This document shows, in pieces, positions 1-11,880 of a DNA stretch of 64,000 nt. A program made the translations under genes and the position numbers. How positions within the stretch are numbered: position 1 is the stretch's first letter; each line of letters starts with the position of its first letter. The stretch comes from Acanthococcus lagerstroemiae (Eukaryota; Arthropoda; Insecta; Hemiptera; Eriococcidae): contig CM063106.1 of assembly GCA_031841125.1 (NCBI GenBank), positions 18,786,001 to 18,850,000 on the forward strand. Direction: 5' to 3'. Under the pieces are notes generated by a model. It was not told the DNA's origin. It did no database searches and worked only from the letters and a program-made list of their open reading frames with translations.

Positions 1-119
1 AATATTTTTATCTTTGTGAAGTGTCACTCACCGCTTTCGTTTTTATATCGACGCCGAAAAAATTACTCGATTACGCAAAGTATTTGTAGTCGGTGAAAGG
101 TCGAGTGATGTGCTTGTCG

Positions 120-300
120 GTGAGACTCTTCAAAAATCATTGATGGCTCTTTCGGACACCTGTTCAAGACTCCTTGAAACATTTTCAGGGTTGTTGATAG
201 TCTTGAAAGCTTTTCCAGACTTGGGACTGATTCTTACTAAAGACTTTCAGATTTATTTGGCTACCTTCACGATTTCTTGAAGTCTCGGTATGACTCCCTG
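120..300. repeat. Degenerate GTCTTGAAA-type minisatellite
   Basis: Short imperfect units built around AGTCTTGAAA and TTCAAGACT follow each other at roughly 20-30 bp. The same word content dominates the arrays at 6.5, 7.5, 8.4, 22.6, 33.5 and 52.2 kb. No reading frame or transposon terminus is visible. Boundaries are approximate. Confidence 0.4.
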
Positions 301-1309
301 ACCGTTTACTATCGGGTACATCGAAAAAATGTTTTGGATTCGGAGGTCAGATAGGGGTAAGAAGTTGTCTTTGGGACTGAAAATAAAGTGAGCTAAATTT
401 CGTTGGAAAACAATAAAAATTTTTATGGTTTAACGATAGCGATCAGTGTGGTCAAAATTGAACCCCGGGGTAAAAAAAGAAGTACAGTTGACTTTCCCAG
501 GGAATTAGAGATGGAATGAGTTGACTAAGCACACCCAGTTCACTTTTTTCTCCGAGTGACGACGGGTGCACTTTTCAAACGAAGTGACCCTCATTGGTAT
601 GGTATTAGTTCGATTATTATATGTGACCTGGAATCATAAAATGTACATCTGGTGTCAAAAATTCATTTTTCACTTTCTTGACAATTCTTAAAGAAAGAAT
701 CACGCTTTTTTGAATGAAACAAATCGCAGCTTCCCATCTTTATTAGTTTTTCCACAAATGGCATTTTAAAATTACGTCAAAAGTTTAAAAACATCCATTT
801 ACAGGACGTTGTGTGAAACAGGCCTAGGTAACTGACAGAACAAGAATTCGAAACGCGATTGTCATAGCAACACGGTAACGCACCACCACAGATGTACACG
901 CTATGTGCATCTGTGTGCACCACTACCACCATCCCATTTTTACAATCTTTTATGTCGAAAACTTGTTTTCGCACGAGAGGCACACTTCATGGTTCCGGGT
1001 CACATATAATCATTTTCATGCAATATTGTTATAAATGAGAAAAATTAGTTTTTTTATTTTATTTTCGTTTTACTTGTGTGAATATTTATTTATGACACAG
1101 CTGTAAGTACGTGAAATTCCTTTCTTTTATTTGGCAATCTCTGTCGTATTAAGTACTATTTGCTATTGGCTTTAGATCAACGTTCTTTTTCTATTTATCA
1201 TAGCAATCCATTTTCTCTAGAAAACTGACTTGTTTGTTATCGCCTACAGACCTAATTATTCGATTTCACCGGACAGACAGTTGTATTTGGAATTTTAGTG
1301 CTCAGTAGA
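301..1309. other. No gene seen
   Basis: AT-rich DNA with stops in all frames. The only open frame, of 68 codons, has no recognisable domain. I see no repeat shared with the rest of the window. Confidence 0.6.
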
Positions 1310-1641
1310 CAGGGTGGCTAAGTAGTCCTATAAATCCTATAAAGTACTCTATTTTTAAAGGAGGTACTGTAAACCTATAAACGTTCTCTATTTTCAGTTT
1401 TGGTCCTATAAGAACGAGAAAATCAGCTCGCGAGAAAGAAAAAAGAAGGATGAGATGAAAGGAGATACTGAAACGTGTCCATTCTTGAAATAAAAATTGT
1501 TGCTAAAAGAATACTTTTTTTCCTATGTTTATGAAAACTATAAAAATTTTTTCGCAGAGGTGCGAAAGTTGCTATCAAATTTGTATAAAAGGTCCTATAA
1601 AAGTCCTGTATTTTTGAATTCTTATTTTGTTAGACACCCTG
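1310..1641 (+). mobile_element. hAT-like short TIR element, copy 1
   Basis: The ends match as an inverted repeat: CAGGGTGGCTAA on the left and, reading inward from the right, CAGGGTGTCTAA (11 of 12). CAGGG termini are common in hAT superfamily elements. The interior repeats TCCTATAAA and CTCTATTTT and encodes nothing. A related copy lies at 52.84-52.97 kb on the other strand, sharing the run from the terminus through the AAATCAGCTC segment. I could not find a convincing 8-bp target duplication, so the superfamily call is tentative. Confidence 0.55.
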
Positions 1642-4600
1642 TTCTAGAAGCACCTGCGTAGCAAGTGGATAGATGATAGTTGATCGTTTTACGTTGAAAT
1701 GTACGTAACTTGAAAAGTGTCCAATTAGTTATCCATTCCATCTAATTAGGTCTCCGAGAATTGTTAGTATACGTTCAAAAATTTACAAATTTTCACTGAA
1801 ACTTCTTATGACTCATTTCAGATATATTTACCGTTTGAATTTTGAATAAGAAATTAAAATTGTGACATCATTTACACGATGACCTTTCCATAGGATCTCA
1901 GGAATGCGTTAGCTGCATGCGAACACTTCCGATTGAAACTTCAATTAAGAAATCTGACTCACTGGCTGTCGCCCAAATGAGGGGCGATGTCACAACGTCA
2001 AAATATCTATTTTTTAACTTGAAATATGCTTTATCACTCGCCATACCCAGGGTTCTAACAATCGTGAAAATCTTGTGGTACTGTGACTTCGGCTAAGTTC
2101 CTAATCATATATGCGGATTCTTCAGGATTTGTGAGAGAGACGGAAGTTCGAAGTCCGGATCGTAGCGAAGGCATTCGAAATCAAGAGACGAGAGCGAGTA
2201 GTAAAAACGCGTGCACTAAAAGACCGAATAGCGAAAGATAACATGTAAACAATGACAGAGCTGTAACTGAATTGCTGAACGATGACTGCATTAATGCCCT
2301 ACCTGGCCGCTCGTAGAAAAAAGGAGAATGAGTCAAGGGAATAAGAAGAATAAAAATAAGAACGTGGTATTGAAAAGGTCGCGCATCAAATATCTATAGA
2401 AATGCAGGAGACAAAAGACGTTTGTTAGAAGTTCACATCGTGCTATACGGGAAGTGACCTGGCAGGACGATTAGACGATTTGTACGAAAATGTACATTCG
2501 CGAGGATAGGGTCGCTGCATATACGTTGAGAGTTGGACCCCTCGAAGATTTTCCAAATCCTTGTTCCAAAACGGCTCCTATTTCCCAAAGCTATGTACAC
2601 CGACTGCAACACAAGGGTACAGTTTAGCCTGTGGCCCTTTTCAGGATTTTCAAATCAAATTTGGTAATTCAGAAAGTGCAAAGAAGAATTTCTCAATGTC
2701 GTCAGGTACTGAGTGGTTACATGTTTCTGTTACTCCGTTTAGTGACTGAGCAGTGAGTACAGTGTTCTGAGGATCGATTTATTCAGAAAATCCCGAGTGA
2801 AATACGCATCTTTTGCATCCGACGATGTCGGAAGGTATTTCATGGAAAAGAGAGGTACAAAAATTGGAAGATTTGGTCAAAAAAGGAGGGTGTTCTAGTG
2901 GACATAACAACTACAAAATATTAAAAAATCTTGTAAATCTCCCTCCGAAATCTTTCAAGGCGACTTTTCATTGACTTGCTGAATAATTTTTCAATATTGG
3001 TAGGGTACACCAGATACGTTACATATGAATGCTGGAATTGCCAAGTATGCTAAGTGCCAAAAATCAGTCATTTACTTTACAGAAGTACGGCGTATTGTTC
3101 CAGCATAAGGTTATCTCCAATTGTCCTGAACTCACCCCCGAACCAACCGCGGCAAGTTAGGATTTCTCCAAGTATTGCTAAAAAATGTTTAGGTACTCAG
3201 GGGTGAGTTAGTGGGGAGGGAGTGGATGTGCACAAACTCTGCACTGTCCACTAATGTTACTCCGTAAATGGGTGCATTCATAAGCGTAGTCCGCGTCAGG
3301 TTGGGTGGGCCAAGTCACAGTAAAAAACTAATTACAATATTTAAGTGTAATTTCTGTGTTTGTGTTGCCCCCTGCACTGTACAGTCGTTTTCTTTGAAAT
3401 TCTTCAAGTATTGCTCGAGCGTATCTGCAATACACAGCTTGCCGCCAGTGTACCCCCCCCCCTCATCCGCCTTAATTAGGGTTGGATTTCCATCAGAAAA
3501 GAAGTCAAAAAAGAAGGTTAGCCATCAGAAGTTTCAGGTGCTCCCTCCCATTATGACCCCCATCCGGCTTCTCTGTTCGTATATAAATATTCCATCATTT
3601 TCCAACAACTATCGTCTGTACGTTGCCCCAGCAGCTTCTATTATTGCTGCATTGAAAGAGAAAAAAAAGAATTTAAAAATGAATAAAAATCTATGTTATG
3701 CACTTCACACATCATCCCATCAGCATGATACTCGTTACGAAGGCCGAACTGATACATCGACATCGGTTTAATGACTTCGAGAGACAGTACTTCAGGCCAC
3801 GCGAGAGAACCAGAGTTCAGAAGTGTTAGTGTTACAATTACTGACCTTCATTCATAGGTGTGTCTCGTTAAAAACAGTTACTTTACGAGATAAACTTTTA
3901 AAGCGTGGAGAAAAGAATACAGTATTTATCTCAATGGCTTGCGATTATGTTTCTGATACCGCACAAAATAAGCGTTCGCAACGGACAACGACCATCGAGA
4001 CCGGTGAGACCTCACCAGTCAGCACATCCCACACAATTGAGAATACCTAGATAGCTTTGGCGGTGCGTAGTCAAATCCATGTCCAATTTTTCATATTTAA
4101 AAACCAGATTAAACGTTTCGTTGTATATAATCGGCTGTTGGCTTCCAGCAATCCATATGGAACGTCGAACAGGTTCCAAAATTTCGTGAATTGCGAAAAA
4201 AAAAAAGAAGTAAGTTGGAGTAACGTCATAATAAAGATGATGCTCGATGTAGGCAGTGCTGGTACACTTTGTGCACTGCGTGCACTTCTAAAATCTTCCA
4301 CAGGAATTGGCTGTTAAACCGTTCTTCAATTATGGAACTGTTGGCACTACAGAGACTAGACCTTCACCTATCGTAAATCTGACTGCAATTTATGAAACTA
4401 TATTATAGGTCACGTTAGATAGATATACATATAAGTATAATATACTCTTTTACCTGTATTTAGCTGATGCGCGACAAAAAATTTTCACGTATAGTGAAGT
4501 TACGTAAGACAGAAATTTAGTACCATCGCTGAATAATGAAGGTTTACACTACTATCTTCCTTAGTCTTCGAATAAATTATACAATAAAAATTTCAAATCG

Positions 4601-5261
4601 CGAATACTGGCCGACGGCAGTGTGTTCATAAATAACACGCACCTACACAGGTATATGTGCTCGAAAATTACAAATTCTTTCGACTCAGGAATTTCAAATT
4701 GAATTTAATTTCAGAAAATGGTAAAATTAAGCCTGACTTCCCCCCCCCCGCATTCTCAAGCTGGTGATACATACATGATATTGAAAATTAAAAGAGTAAC
4801 CAAGGCGACATTGAGAACAGTCCAATCTCACAAAAAATGCCAAATTAGCGTTTCAAAACAGCGATTTTGGCCAAATTTCAAACTGATTACGGAATTTGTT
4901 ATTAATTTTCCTGTCATCGGTAAAGCTTCCTGATAAATGACTCGTGTGATTTTTGTCAGTTCCAGTCACCATAAATCGGTCTATGGGAAGCTCAGTGGGA
5001 GAAGTAACATACGTGAGCAACACACACATAAGAAATCAACTTCAAGATTGAGTTTGCGAGAAAAGAAAAAAAAATTAGAATAAAAATGAAACAGTCTAGG
5101 GGAATTATCCAGTAACGCCATAATCAGCAAGAGATAAGAAATCTGCATGCTGGAAATGAAAGAAAAAAAATGTGGTTACATGCCCGATTGAGAATACAAA
5201 TACGGGCTATGTATTTCTTGAGAAATAAGAACACCATCAATCAGCTGGAAGCCTCGTGACT
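1642..5261. other. No gene recognised
   Basis: Unique-looking AT-rich DNA. The longest frame (3268-3771, +, 167 codons) contains lysine-rich and proline-rich low-complexity stretches, including a run of 9-10 C bases, and has no domain, signal peptide or homologue that I recognise. I treat it as chance. At 3.10-3.21 kb ACTCACCCC and GGGGTGAGT face each other as a weak inverted repeat. Confidence 0.5.
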
Positions 5262-5266
5262 AAGTC

Positions 5267-5714
5267 CAGGGTGTCTACCAAATACGATTTTTCCAATAGT
5301 GTGACCTTGGTTTGACTTCTACCTGACTGACTCTTGTCGGACCATTTTCAGGCCTGAACACAATCTTCACTAGAAAAAAAAAATCCAAAAACCTGCTAAT
5401 TGCAAACGAAAACTTTTAAGAAACTTAAAAATTTAATAGCAACGAAAAAATTATTGCAAAGAATTTTACAAAGAACACAAATTTTCAATTAAATTTCAAT
5501 TTGGTCACATGTTGATGAAAAATATTGCAAAAAAACTCAACTGATCAATAGGCTCTTGCTGTGACTTTAGTCTCGTGCTTTCACAGTTAGTAGACTGATT
5601 ATTGTACGAACACATTTCATATGTCAGAAGATATCACCAAATTTATAAGTAATTAGAGGCAATTGTATGACTTTTTTACCACTAGTATGACTTGTATGAC
5701 CGGCAGACGCCTTG
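5267..5714. mobile_element. Possible degenerate hAT-like TIR element
   Basis: The left end CAGGGTGTCTACC and the right end, read inward as CAAGGCGTCTGCC, match at 10 of 13 bases. AAGTC directly flanks both ends (5262-5266 and 5715-5719). The left terminus resembles that of the 1.3-kb element. The interior is noncoding, with GTATGAC repeats near the right end. The flanking match is only 5 bp rather than 8, so this could be an old or partly deleted element. Confidence 0.4.
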
Positions 5715-6479
5715 AAGTCAAGAGGGAATGATTAGTGCCAAATCCATTGACATCAAAACGGCCGTTGCCTCCATCAGAACTGATTTAGTCTGGGCTAACT
5801 CATATTGGTAACAAGTCAAAGTAGATTGAATTTTATGATGACATCACGACTACAGGTTGCGTTTGAAAAATCAAAATTTTCTTGTTTCTTAAACTCTAGT
5901 CACTACGTTTTTTATGTACAACTGAGGAGATGGATTGAAATAAATCTGAAATTCAGTTACGGGCCTCAGCTCTTTCGTTCAGGTTGGTATATTTTTTCAA
6001 ACTGTTCATTATAAATAATTCTCATATAGCAGTTGGTAAGGTAAAAATTTGAGAAGGGTCTAGAAAAATGATCAAACACTCATTTAATCAATCTCTTAAT
6101 GATACGTCTAGGATGCCCCCGGGCAGTTCTTAGGTACAAATTATTTTTCAAAAAATGAATCAGTCAAAGTGTGAAGACTTCAATTTGACATTTTCTGTGA
6201 GAATGACCCAAACCAGTTCTTCAGCGTAAAGTACTGTAGTTCACGCTCAGTATTGTCCAACAGTTTTATTTCCCACTCTTTGGCCAAGGTTATGTTCCAT
6301 TATACAGTAATTTTATAATTGTAAGTTGGAAAATATATTATCATACATACACATGACCAACAAGCAGACATATACGGGTGTATAAGTACACGAGGGAGGA
6401 GGGCAATCCAAGAAGAAAGAAAATCCAACATTAAAAATGTACGAAAAATGGTTGACCTTTGGAAAATTTTCATTCATGT

Positions 6480-6852
6480 CTCAGACAAGCCTGCAAGTGT
6501 TTTCAAGAATTTCAAAATATCTTTGAAACACGTATGAAAGAATCTTGTAACTCTTGAACGAGTCGAAGCTAGTCTGGAAAAGTTTTACATTCTTACACAC
6601 ATTATTAAGAGTCTTAACCGAGTCTGGAAAAGTTTTAGAACATCAGCGGGAGTCTTACAATACCTTAATCTATTCTTGAAGAGTTCTAATCAATTCGGAA
6701 GAATTTTGAAGATTAGCGAGTTAATTTGGAAGGGTCATGAACAGTTTCAAACGAGTCTTGAACAGTCTTGGCCGTTTTCAATAAGTTTGGAAAAGTGTTA
6801 AAACATCTTTAATGAATCCCGAAGTGCTTTACACACGTGCAGAAGAACGTTA
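6480..6852. repeat. Degenerate GAGTCTTGAA minisatellite, left half
   Basis: Imperfect units such as GAGTCTGGAAAAGTTTTA and GAGTCTTGAACAGTCTTGG follow one another. The array continues at 7.48 kb after the insertion at 6853-7475, so the two halves were probably one locus. Confidence 0.55.
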
Positions 6853-7475
6853 AATAGTATATTACACACCAAGAGTCAAAAGTGAGTCATGTAAACTCAC
6901 TTGTGGCTCTTGTTGTGGAAGATATTTTTTAGGCCTATACTACTTGATCAGAGGTGGCAATGTTTTCCGCTGACATGGTCTGTATTTTTTAAATCTATTT
7001 ATTTATTTAAATTACAGACAGGTGATTTTTGTGTGCGTAATTAATTTAAAAATTTAATTTGCTCAATTAATTACTACAAAGTACAGTATCACAGTCTTGT
7101 CTTCAATTTGTTCACGTGCACAAACAGCATACACAGGTAGTGGCCAGCAAAAACGTAACAGCGGTTAACAACGAATGGTAACAGCTGTACTACGTCGTGA
7201 ATATTTAAATGCGTTCTTAAGTCGCTATTTTGTAATTCGCTCCATGGCTGAGTGGTTAGAGACAATCGCTGCACTTCAGTCAAATGTTCAATGGACGCGG
7301 GTTCGATTCCACAATAGAAAATTACTGGCCAGTAATTTTTTCATGTAAGAACGCCTTACATTGAGGGACGTTTACTACATGCAGGTTTTGTTAGCACTCG
7401 ATGCATGAATGATAGGCGCTTCCTGTCGTCCGTGAAACACCAACATAAACATTGCCTTTCTGATCAAGTAGTATA
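6853..7475 (+). mobile_element. Composite TIR element with tRNA-like promoter, copy 1
   Basis: The core (6936-7475) is bounded by an inverted repeat: TATACTACTTGATCAGA at the left and the same word reading inward from the right, followed on both sides by GGCAATGTTT. Before the core lies a compact fold-back in which CAAGAGTCAAAAGTGAGT pairs with ACTCACTTGTGGCTCTTG. Inside the core, at 7241-7312, is a tRNA-like segment with good A and B boxes. Copy 2 at 59.08-59.80 kb matches over the whole length. There is no protein-coding frame. It could be a TIR element that captured a tRNA gene or SINE, or a SINE-like unit with acquired inverted ends. Confidence 0.7.
7241..7312 (+). promoter_or_regulatory. 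tRNA-like Pol III internal promoter (A and B box)
   Basis: TGGCTGAGTGGTTAGA at 7245-7260 fits a tRNA A box and GGTTCGATTCC at 7300-7310 fits a B box, with spacing suitable for a tRNA of the long-variable-arm kind. The outer ends do not pair as an acceptor stem, so this is not a functional tRNA gene. Its likely role would be transcription of the host element by RNA polymerase III. Confidence 0.65.
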
Positions 7476-7830
7476 CAAAAGTCTTTATTAAGTCCTGAAG
7501 AATGTCAATCCTAATCCAGTTTGGGCAAGTCATAAAACGTGTCGCACTTATCTTAAAAATAACTTGACATTGTGTTCAACAAATCTGATGGCAGTCTTCG
7601 AGCATCTTGAATATGCACTGAAGAATTATAGGTAGTTTTAATGAGTCCTGGGGTGTTTTACGAGTCTTGAAAAGTCTTAAACGAGGATGGATGAAGATTA
7701 TTAAAAAATCTTAATCACGTCTAGATAAATCTCAATCCATTTTTGAAGAATTGTAAACCAGTTTTCAACCATCTTAGTAAGTCTTCCACAAATTTGGAAA
7801 ATCCTTCAGAAGTTTTCGGAAAGTCAGAGA
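7476..7830. repeat. Degenerate GAGTCTTGAA minisatellite, right half
   Basis: Units such as AAAGTCTTTATTAAGTCCTG and GAGTCTTGAAAAGTCTTAAA continue the array interrupted by the composite element. It ends in a poly-A run near 7.84 kb. Confidence 0.5.
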
Positions 7831-8389
7831 GAATTTAAAAAAAAAAAAAAAAAAAACAACTGAAATAATAACAAAGCTAATCTTGAAACTCGCCTTTTCT
7901 TCAAGAAAGAAAAAGGATAAATCCACCATTTTAAATGCGAAAAAAATGATCCTGATACTCAACGGGGTGTGCTTACGATCAATAAACTAAAACTTTTTCA
8001 GAATACTTTCAAGACTCATCAAATTCATAGAATTCATTTGAATCTTGTTGAGATAATCCAATTTTGCTGAACTCGTTGAGACAGGAGTGCTAAGACAATA
8101 CAGTTTTAGTGATTGATCCCCAGTAAAAATTATATTTCAGGGGGAGGGGGCTATTTCTTTCGTGATTAATTTTCTAACAATGGAAAGGGTCCTCTTGGTT
8201 AATTTTTAAATGAACAATTTATCGCTATATGAATATAATATATTATACTCGTACTCAACCATCAGTCAAAAACAGAAACTTTTTTGATTCATTTTATTAA
8301 TAACGCGAAGTAAACATACGACTTTTAGGCAAAACAATCGATAGTTTCTTCATTAAGTATAACACGGAGAATGTCCTGTTCTAATGCCA

Positions 8390-8680
8390 AGACCATCATC
8401 ACTACCTCTTCGTTCAGGCATATTCAAAGGGTATTAAAACTCATTCAGACTGGGCTAGGACTCATCACGACTTTATCAGAACATATTTAACACTTCCAAA
8501 ACCAAGTCAGAATCTAGTTGTGACTTATTCCTTCCCTGTAATCCAATCGCACCCTGTCGAGACACGCGACACTCATTCATATACTGGTCAAAACTAAGGC
8601 TAAGACTTATCAAGATCCTCTCTCTGATTATGAAGACTCGCCGGACATATCCAGGCTCCATCATGGCACGTTAAAACCTA
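8390..8680. repeat. Degenerate minisatellite related to the 33.5-kb array
   Basis: CTCATTCAGACTGGGCTAGG, GACTCATCACGACTT and TAAGACTTATCAAGATCC are the reverse-strand equivalents of units at 33.5-34.1 kb. Divergence is high and the unit length is irregular. Confidence 0.35.
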
Positions 8681-10911
8681 TTCTCCCCGCTTTTGAATTT
8701 ACGCTGGAACACAATGTTTCTGGCGTGTGGAGGAAAGCAGAGGGATGATTGGAAGATAGCAAACATCAGGCTCGTTATTAGGAATGGGTCAATGTACTGA
8801 ATTATATTTCATCGTCGAAATGTTTCCATAGTCGAAAACTAGACGCGCATAAGACTTTACAAAGCCGACCAGATAGATTTATTTCCAAACAATTTTTCAA
8901 ACTTAGTTTGGTAAAAACTACTGAAGTAAGAGCATGCCGAGTCACGTACTATTTTGTGGAAAATCATTCACTTTACATTACTTGCCAGCACCAGAATAGA
9001 GGACTCATCTTGTTGGCACCAAGGTTCGACCATCAGCGGCACCAACTCAATAAAAGTATTCACCATTTAGGCATAAGACCAGTGATCTAAGTTACAGTAA
9101 ATACGCGCGGTAGGAACTGCGGATTTTTTGATGCGGAAAAGGGTAAGCCGATCAAAACTACGTGAATGTACCAAGGGCAGAAATAAGAATGTCTGTCGGG
9201 CAAACCTTTCTGTCCATTCCAATCGACATAAATAGCCCGGAAAGTTTCCCCATCGGCCAGTATGCAGCCTATAAAATGAATATTCACATACTTATACCGA
9301 TATTCCTAAATTTAATTGCTTGCCCATTAAAAGCTATCAACCTAGTTTACGGTTATAATTGAAGGCACCCCAGGTGGTAATGAACCTTGAGAATATCAAC
9401 TGCCCCGAATTTTCGATGCACATTTCATTCAGCTTCTGCGCGAATTACTTATTATTATTTCATCAATCATTATTCTTCAAAGGACTGCGATGTTCATTTT
9501 CCCTCTACACAAGATCTATTAACACTGATTTGTGTCCTTCTATCGCCAGAGGATGTTGATCACACGAAGCGGATGGGATATATAATTTATGTACAACATA
9601 CAATTTTTTAAATGTTCAATTCGAATGTTTCATCACATATCAAGAACGAAGAAGAAAACCTCGCAGGGATTTCAATCAAATCAGGTGGAATTTAACGGTT
9701 TACCGCACATTGTAGAACTGCATTTTGGCGTGAACACGAAGGATGAGTAAAGAACCTCTTCTCCTACAAATAAATAAATAAAAAATAATAAAAAACTCAA
9801 TTTTTTTATGGAAACAGAGATAGAGTACATTTCTGAAGGAGACAGTTCACTCTCTATGTAAATTAGGGGAGGAATGTTGCAAAGTTTGGTACCTGGCTAA
9901 AAATGCACGTTTTTCAAAATGTAAATTGTTTCTGTGTGGCAACACTAGTGAATATAAATGAATAAAATTTTGCCTGCATGATATAGGAGAACATTTTAGG
10001 ATCGTTGAGACATGGAGTTCGTTGATACACAGCTGTTATCGTCAAAACAAAAAGCAATTTTATGAATTTTGAAAACTAGGCTAACACATAGACACAATCC
10101 AGCAGCTTGATGGATATCTTAGTTCTGGAGGCATAACGACATTGTGACGAAAAATGGAGGGAAAAAATTCATTTTTGAAAGTTGTTTAAGTCTTGTCTAT
10201 GCCAACAGGAGCGATATTTGTGTAAGTAAATGATACTGGATGAAAATTACATCATCTATGATTGAGCCACTAATCAATTTTTTAAACACAGGCATTAGCA
10301 TTGAGAAATTTCACAGTGACGTTAAAAATAGTTCTGGAGTACACTAAATCAGGGACGTACTGAGAGACTGATAAAATTCAAGATATGTAATTATTTCACA
10401 TTACTCATTTATGTCTCAGAAGTGGGTCGATGAATATGATCTTTCTAATCTCTGCTAACGAATAAATACATTTATTTTCAATAAGCTTCTATAATTTTGG
10501 TCTTTATCGTGTTTTCAAAAACTCCTCAACATGTCTCACAACTAATAGACTTGGAACTCCCATCATTTTTTTTATTCCTTCCATGCTCAGAATGGGATGA
10601 AACAGAATCAGAACTACTATAGCACTTTCACAAGGGATAAACTGCTTGTTGTGCTGTATCATTTCAACGTATCCCGCACCAATGTATCAATGTATTATAC
10701 CCATTTTTTGATAGGGCACCTTGATATACGATTTTGGAATACTCCTTCTCCATTCTAGATTAATTAAAAAATGTCTAAAAATTAATTTTCAAAATCGTGG
10801 TAGTTAATTATTTTGTAATTTGCTGCAGGGTTCTACAATGAATATAAGACATTTCATAGTCTTTCAAAAATTTTCATTGGGGAGGGGGGGGGGGATACAA
10901 CAAAAACAAAA
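8681..10911. other. No gene recognised
   Basis: AT-rich DNA. Several overlapping frames of 60-74 codons on both strands between 8.9 and 9.6 kb have no domain, signal peptide or supporting context. I see no repeat termini. Confidence 0.5.
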
Positions 10912-11060
10912 ATCGTGCAAAGTTTCGAGAAACCGGGCCACAAACCCCCTCCCTATCTTGTGGGAAAAAATACATGAGTTTTAAATAAGTGTTTTTCTCG
11001 GTCTCTGGGTGGGTTTGAAATTCGTATTCCAGATTTTTAACGGATCATTCAACGGTGATT
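10912..11060 (+). repeat. Unclassified dispersed repeat (TTATGGGAAAA family), copy 1
   Basis: Shares the order AAAGTTTCGAG, CCACAAACCCCC, CTTGTGGGAAAAAATACATG and GAGTTTTAAA with copies at 11.69 (reverse), 38.65, 42.61 (reverse) and 51.23 kb (reverse). It is noncoding and has no inverted termini that I can see. A G-run of about 12 bases precedes it. Confidence 0.5.
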
Positions 11061-11399
11061 CAACATCAAATAGTAAGACTCCATAATAGGAGTGAAGGGT
11101 CCAGAGCGTGACTTCAGCATGGAGGAGGGAAGATTTAAAAATAACATTCGAGGTACGAATCGATTTGTGTGTTTTCGAAGTCAACGAATTCAATTTCGAG
11201 GGTAACTTTTCGATCCAACCACTGGGATGCCATCGAAGGAGACTAAGGCCAAATAATGGTGGCTTTTTCGTGATTGTATTCAACTTACAGGTTGCTGAAG
11301 TCGTCGATCACGATTTTTACCGAACGTACCGACATATGGGGTCTAGCGATGAATTTAAATGATATAGTCAATTTTTTAAGATAGTATTCCTTTTGTTTC

Positions 11400-11620
11400 G
11401 CCGGGTAAGATCTTAAAGATCGAGTTCAGCGACTTTGAAAGGTTATAAATCGAACAGCATCATAAAAAATGACTATTTTTTTATTTCAGCCCCTTGTGGG
11501 GGAACAATAGGGAGTAGGATCGAAAAGTTACCCCAAAATCGAATTCAGTAACCTCAAAAACCTAAGAACCGACTCGTATCTCGAATTCTATTTTCTGAAT
11601 GCTTCCTTCTTCCTTTTGAA
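11400..11620 (+). repeat. Tandem repeat of about 120 bp, about two units
   Basis: The motif A(G/A)TTCAG(C/T) starts at 11423 and again at 11542, 119 bp apart, each followed by an AAAAACC- or AAAGG-like segment. The same motif and spacing recur at 18.4 kb (reverse), 20.1 kb and 58.3 kb, so this is a dispersed tandem family. Confidence 0.5.
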
Positions 11621-11689
11621 GTCACCCCCGGGGCCACTATCCTAGATTGTGGAATCATCCTATTTTACTTCAAATCACCGGCAAATAAC

Positions 11690-11880
11690 CTGTCAAAAAC
11701 ATGGAGTGTAGATTTTCAACACAAATACGTGCTGAGGGGAAAACGTTCATTAAAAAATCAAAACGCCATGTATTTTCCCTATAAGAAAGAGAAAAGGCTG
11801 GTGGCACGGGTTTTCCCACTCCCATCACCTGAAACTTGGAAGAATTTTCTTTCATTGGAACCGAATTAGGAGAGGAACCC
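11690..11880 (-). repeat. Unclassified dispersed repeat (TTATGGGAAAA family), copy 2
   Basis: On the minus strand it reads TTTCAGGTGATGGGAG, then GCCACCAGCC, then CTTATAGGGAAAATACATGG and GTTTTGATTTTTT, in the family order. It faces copy 1 at 10.91 kb, with the 120-bp tandem units between them. The flank to 11.93 kb, containing GGAACCGAATTAGGAGA, is shared with 51.35-51.42 kb, so the repeat unit is longer than this core. Confidence 0.5.

Noticed and set aside
3268..3771. 167-codon plus-strand frame
   Set aside because: Low-complexity lysine and proline stretches and a C-run within it; nothing recognisable.
7089..7283. Conserved 64-codon minus-strand frame, also present at 59410-59604
   Set aside because: The two frames are alike only because both lie in copies of the same element, over the tRNA-like segment. 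There is no independent coding evidence.
7241..7312. Functional tRNA gene
   Set aside because: The A and B boxes are good, but the outer ends do not pair as an acceptor stem and the segment lies inside a repeated element.
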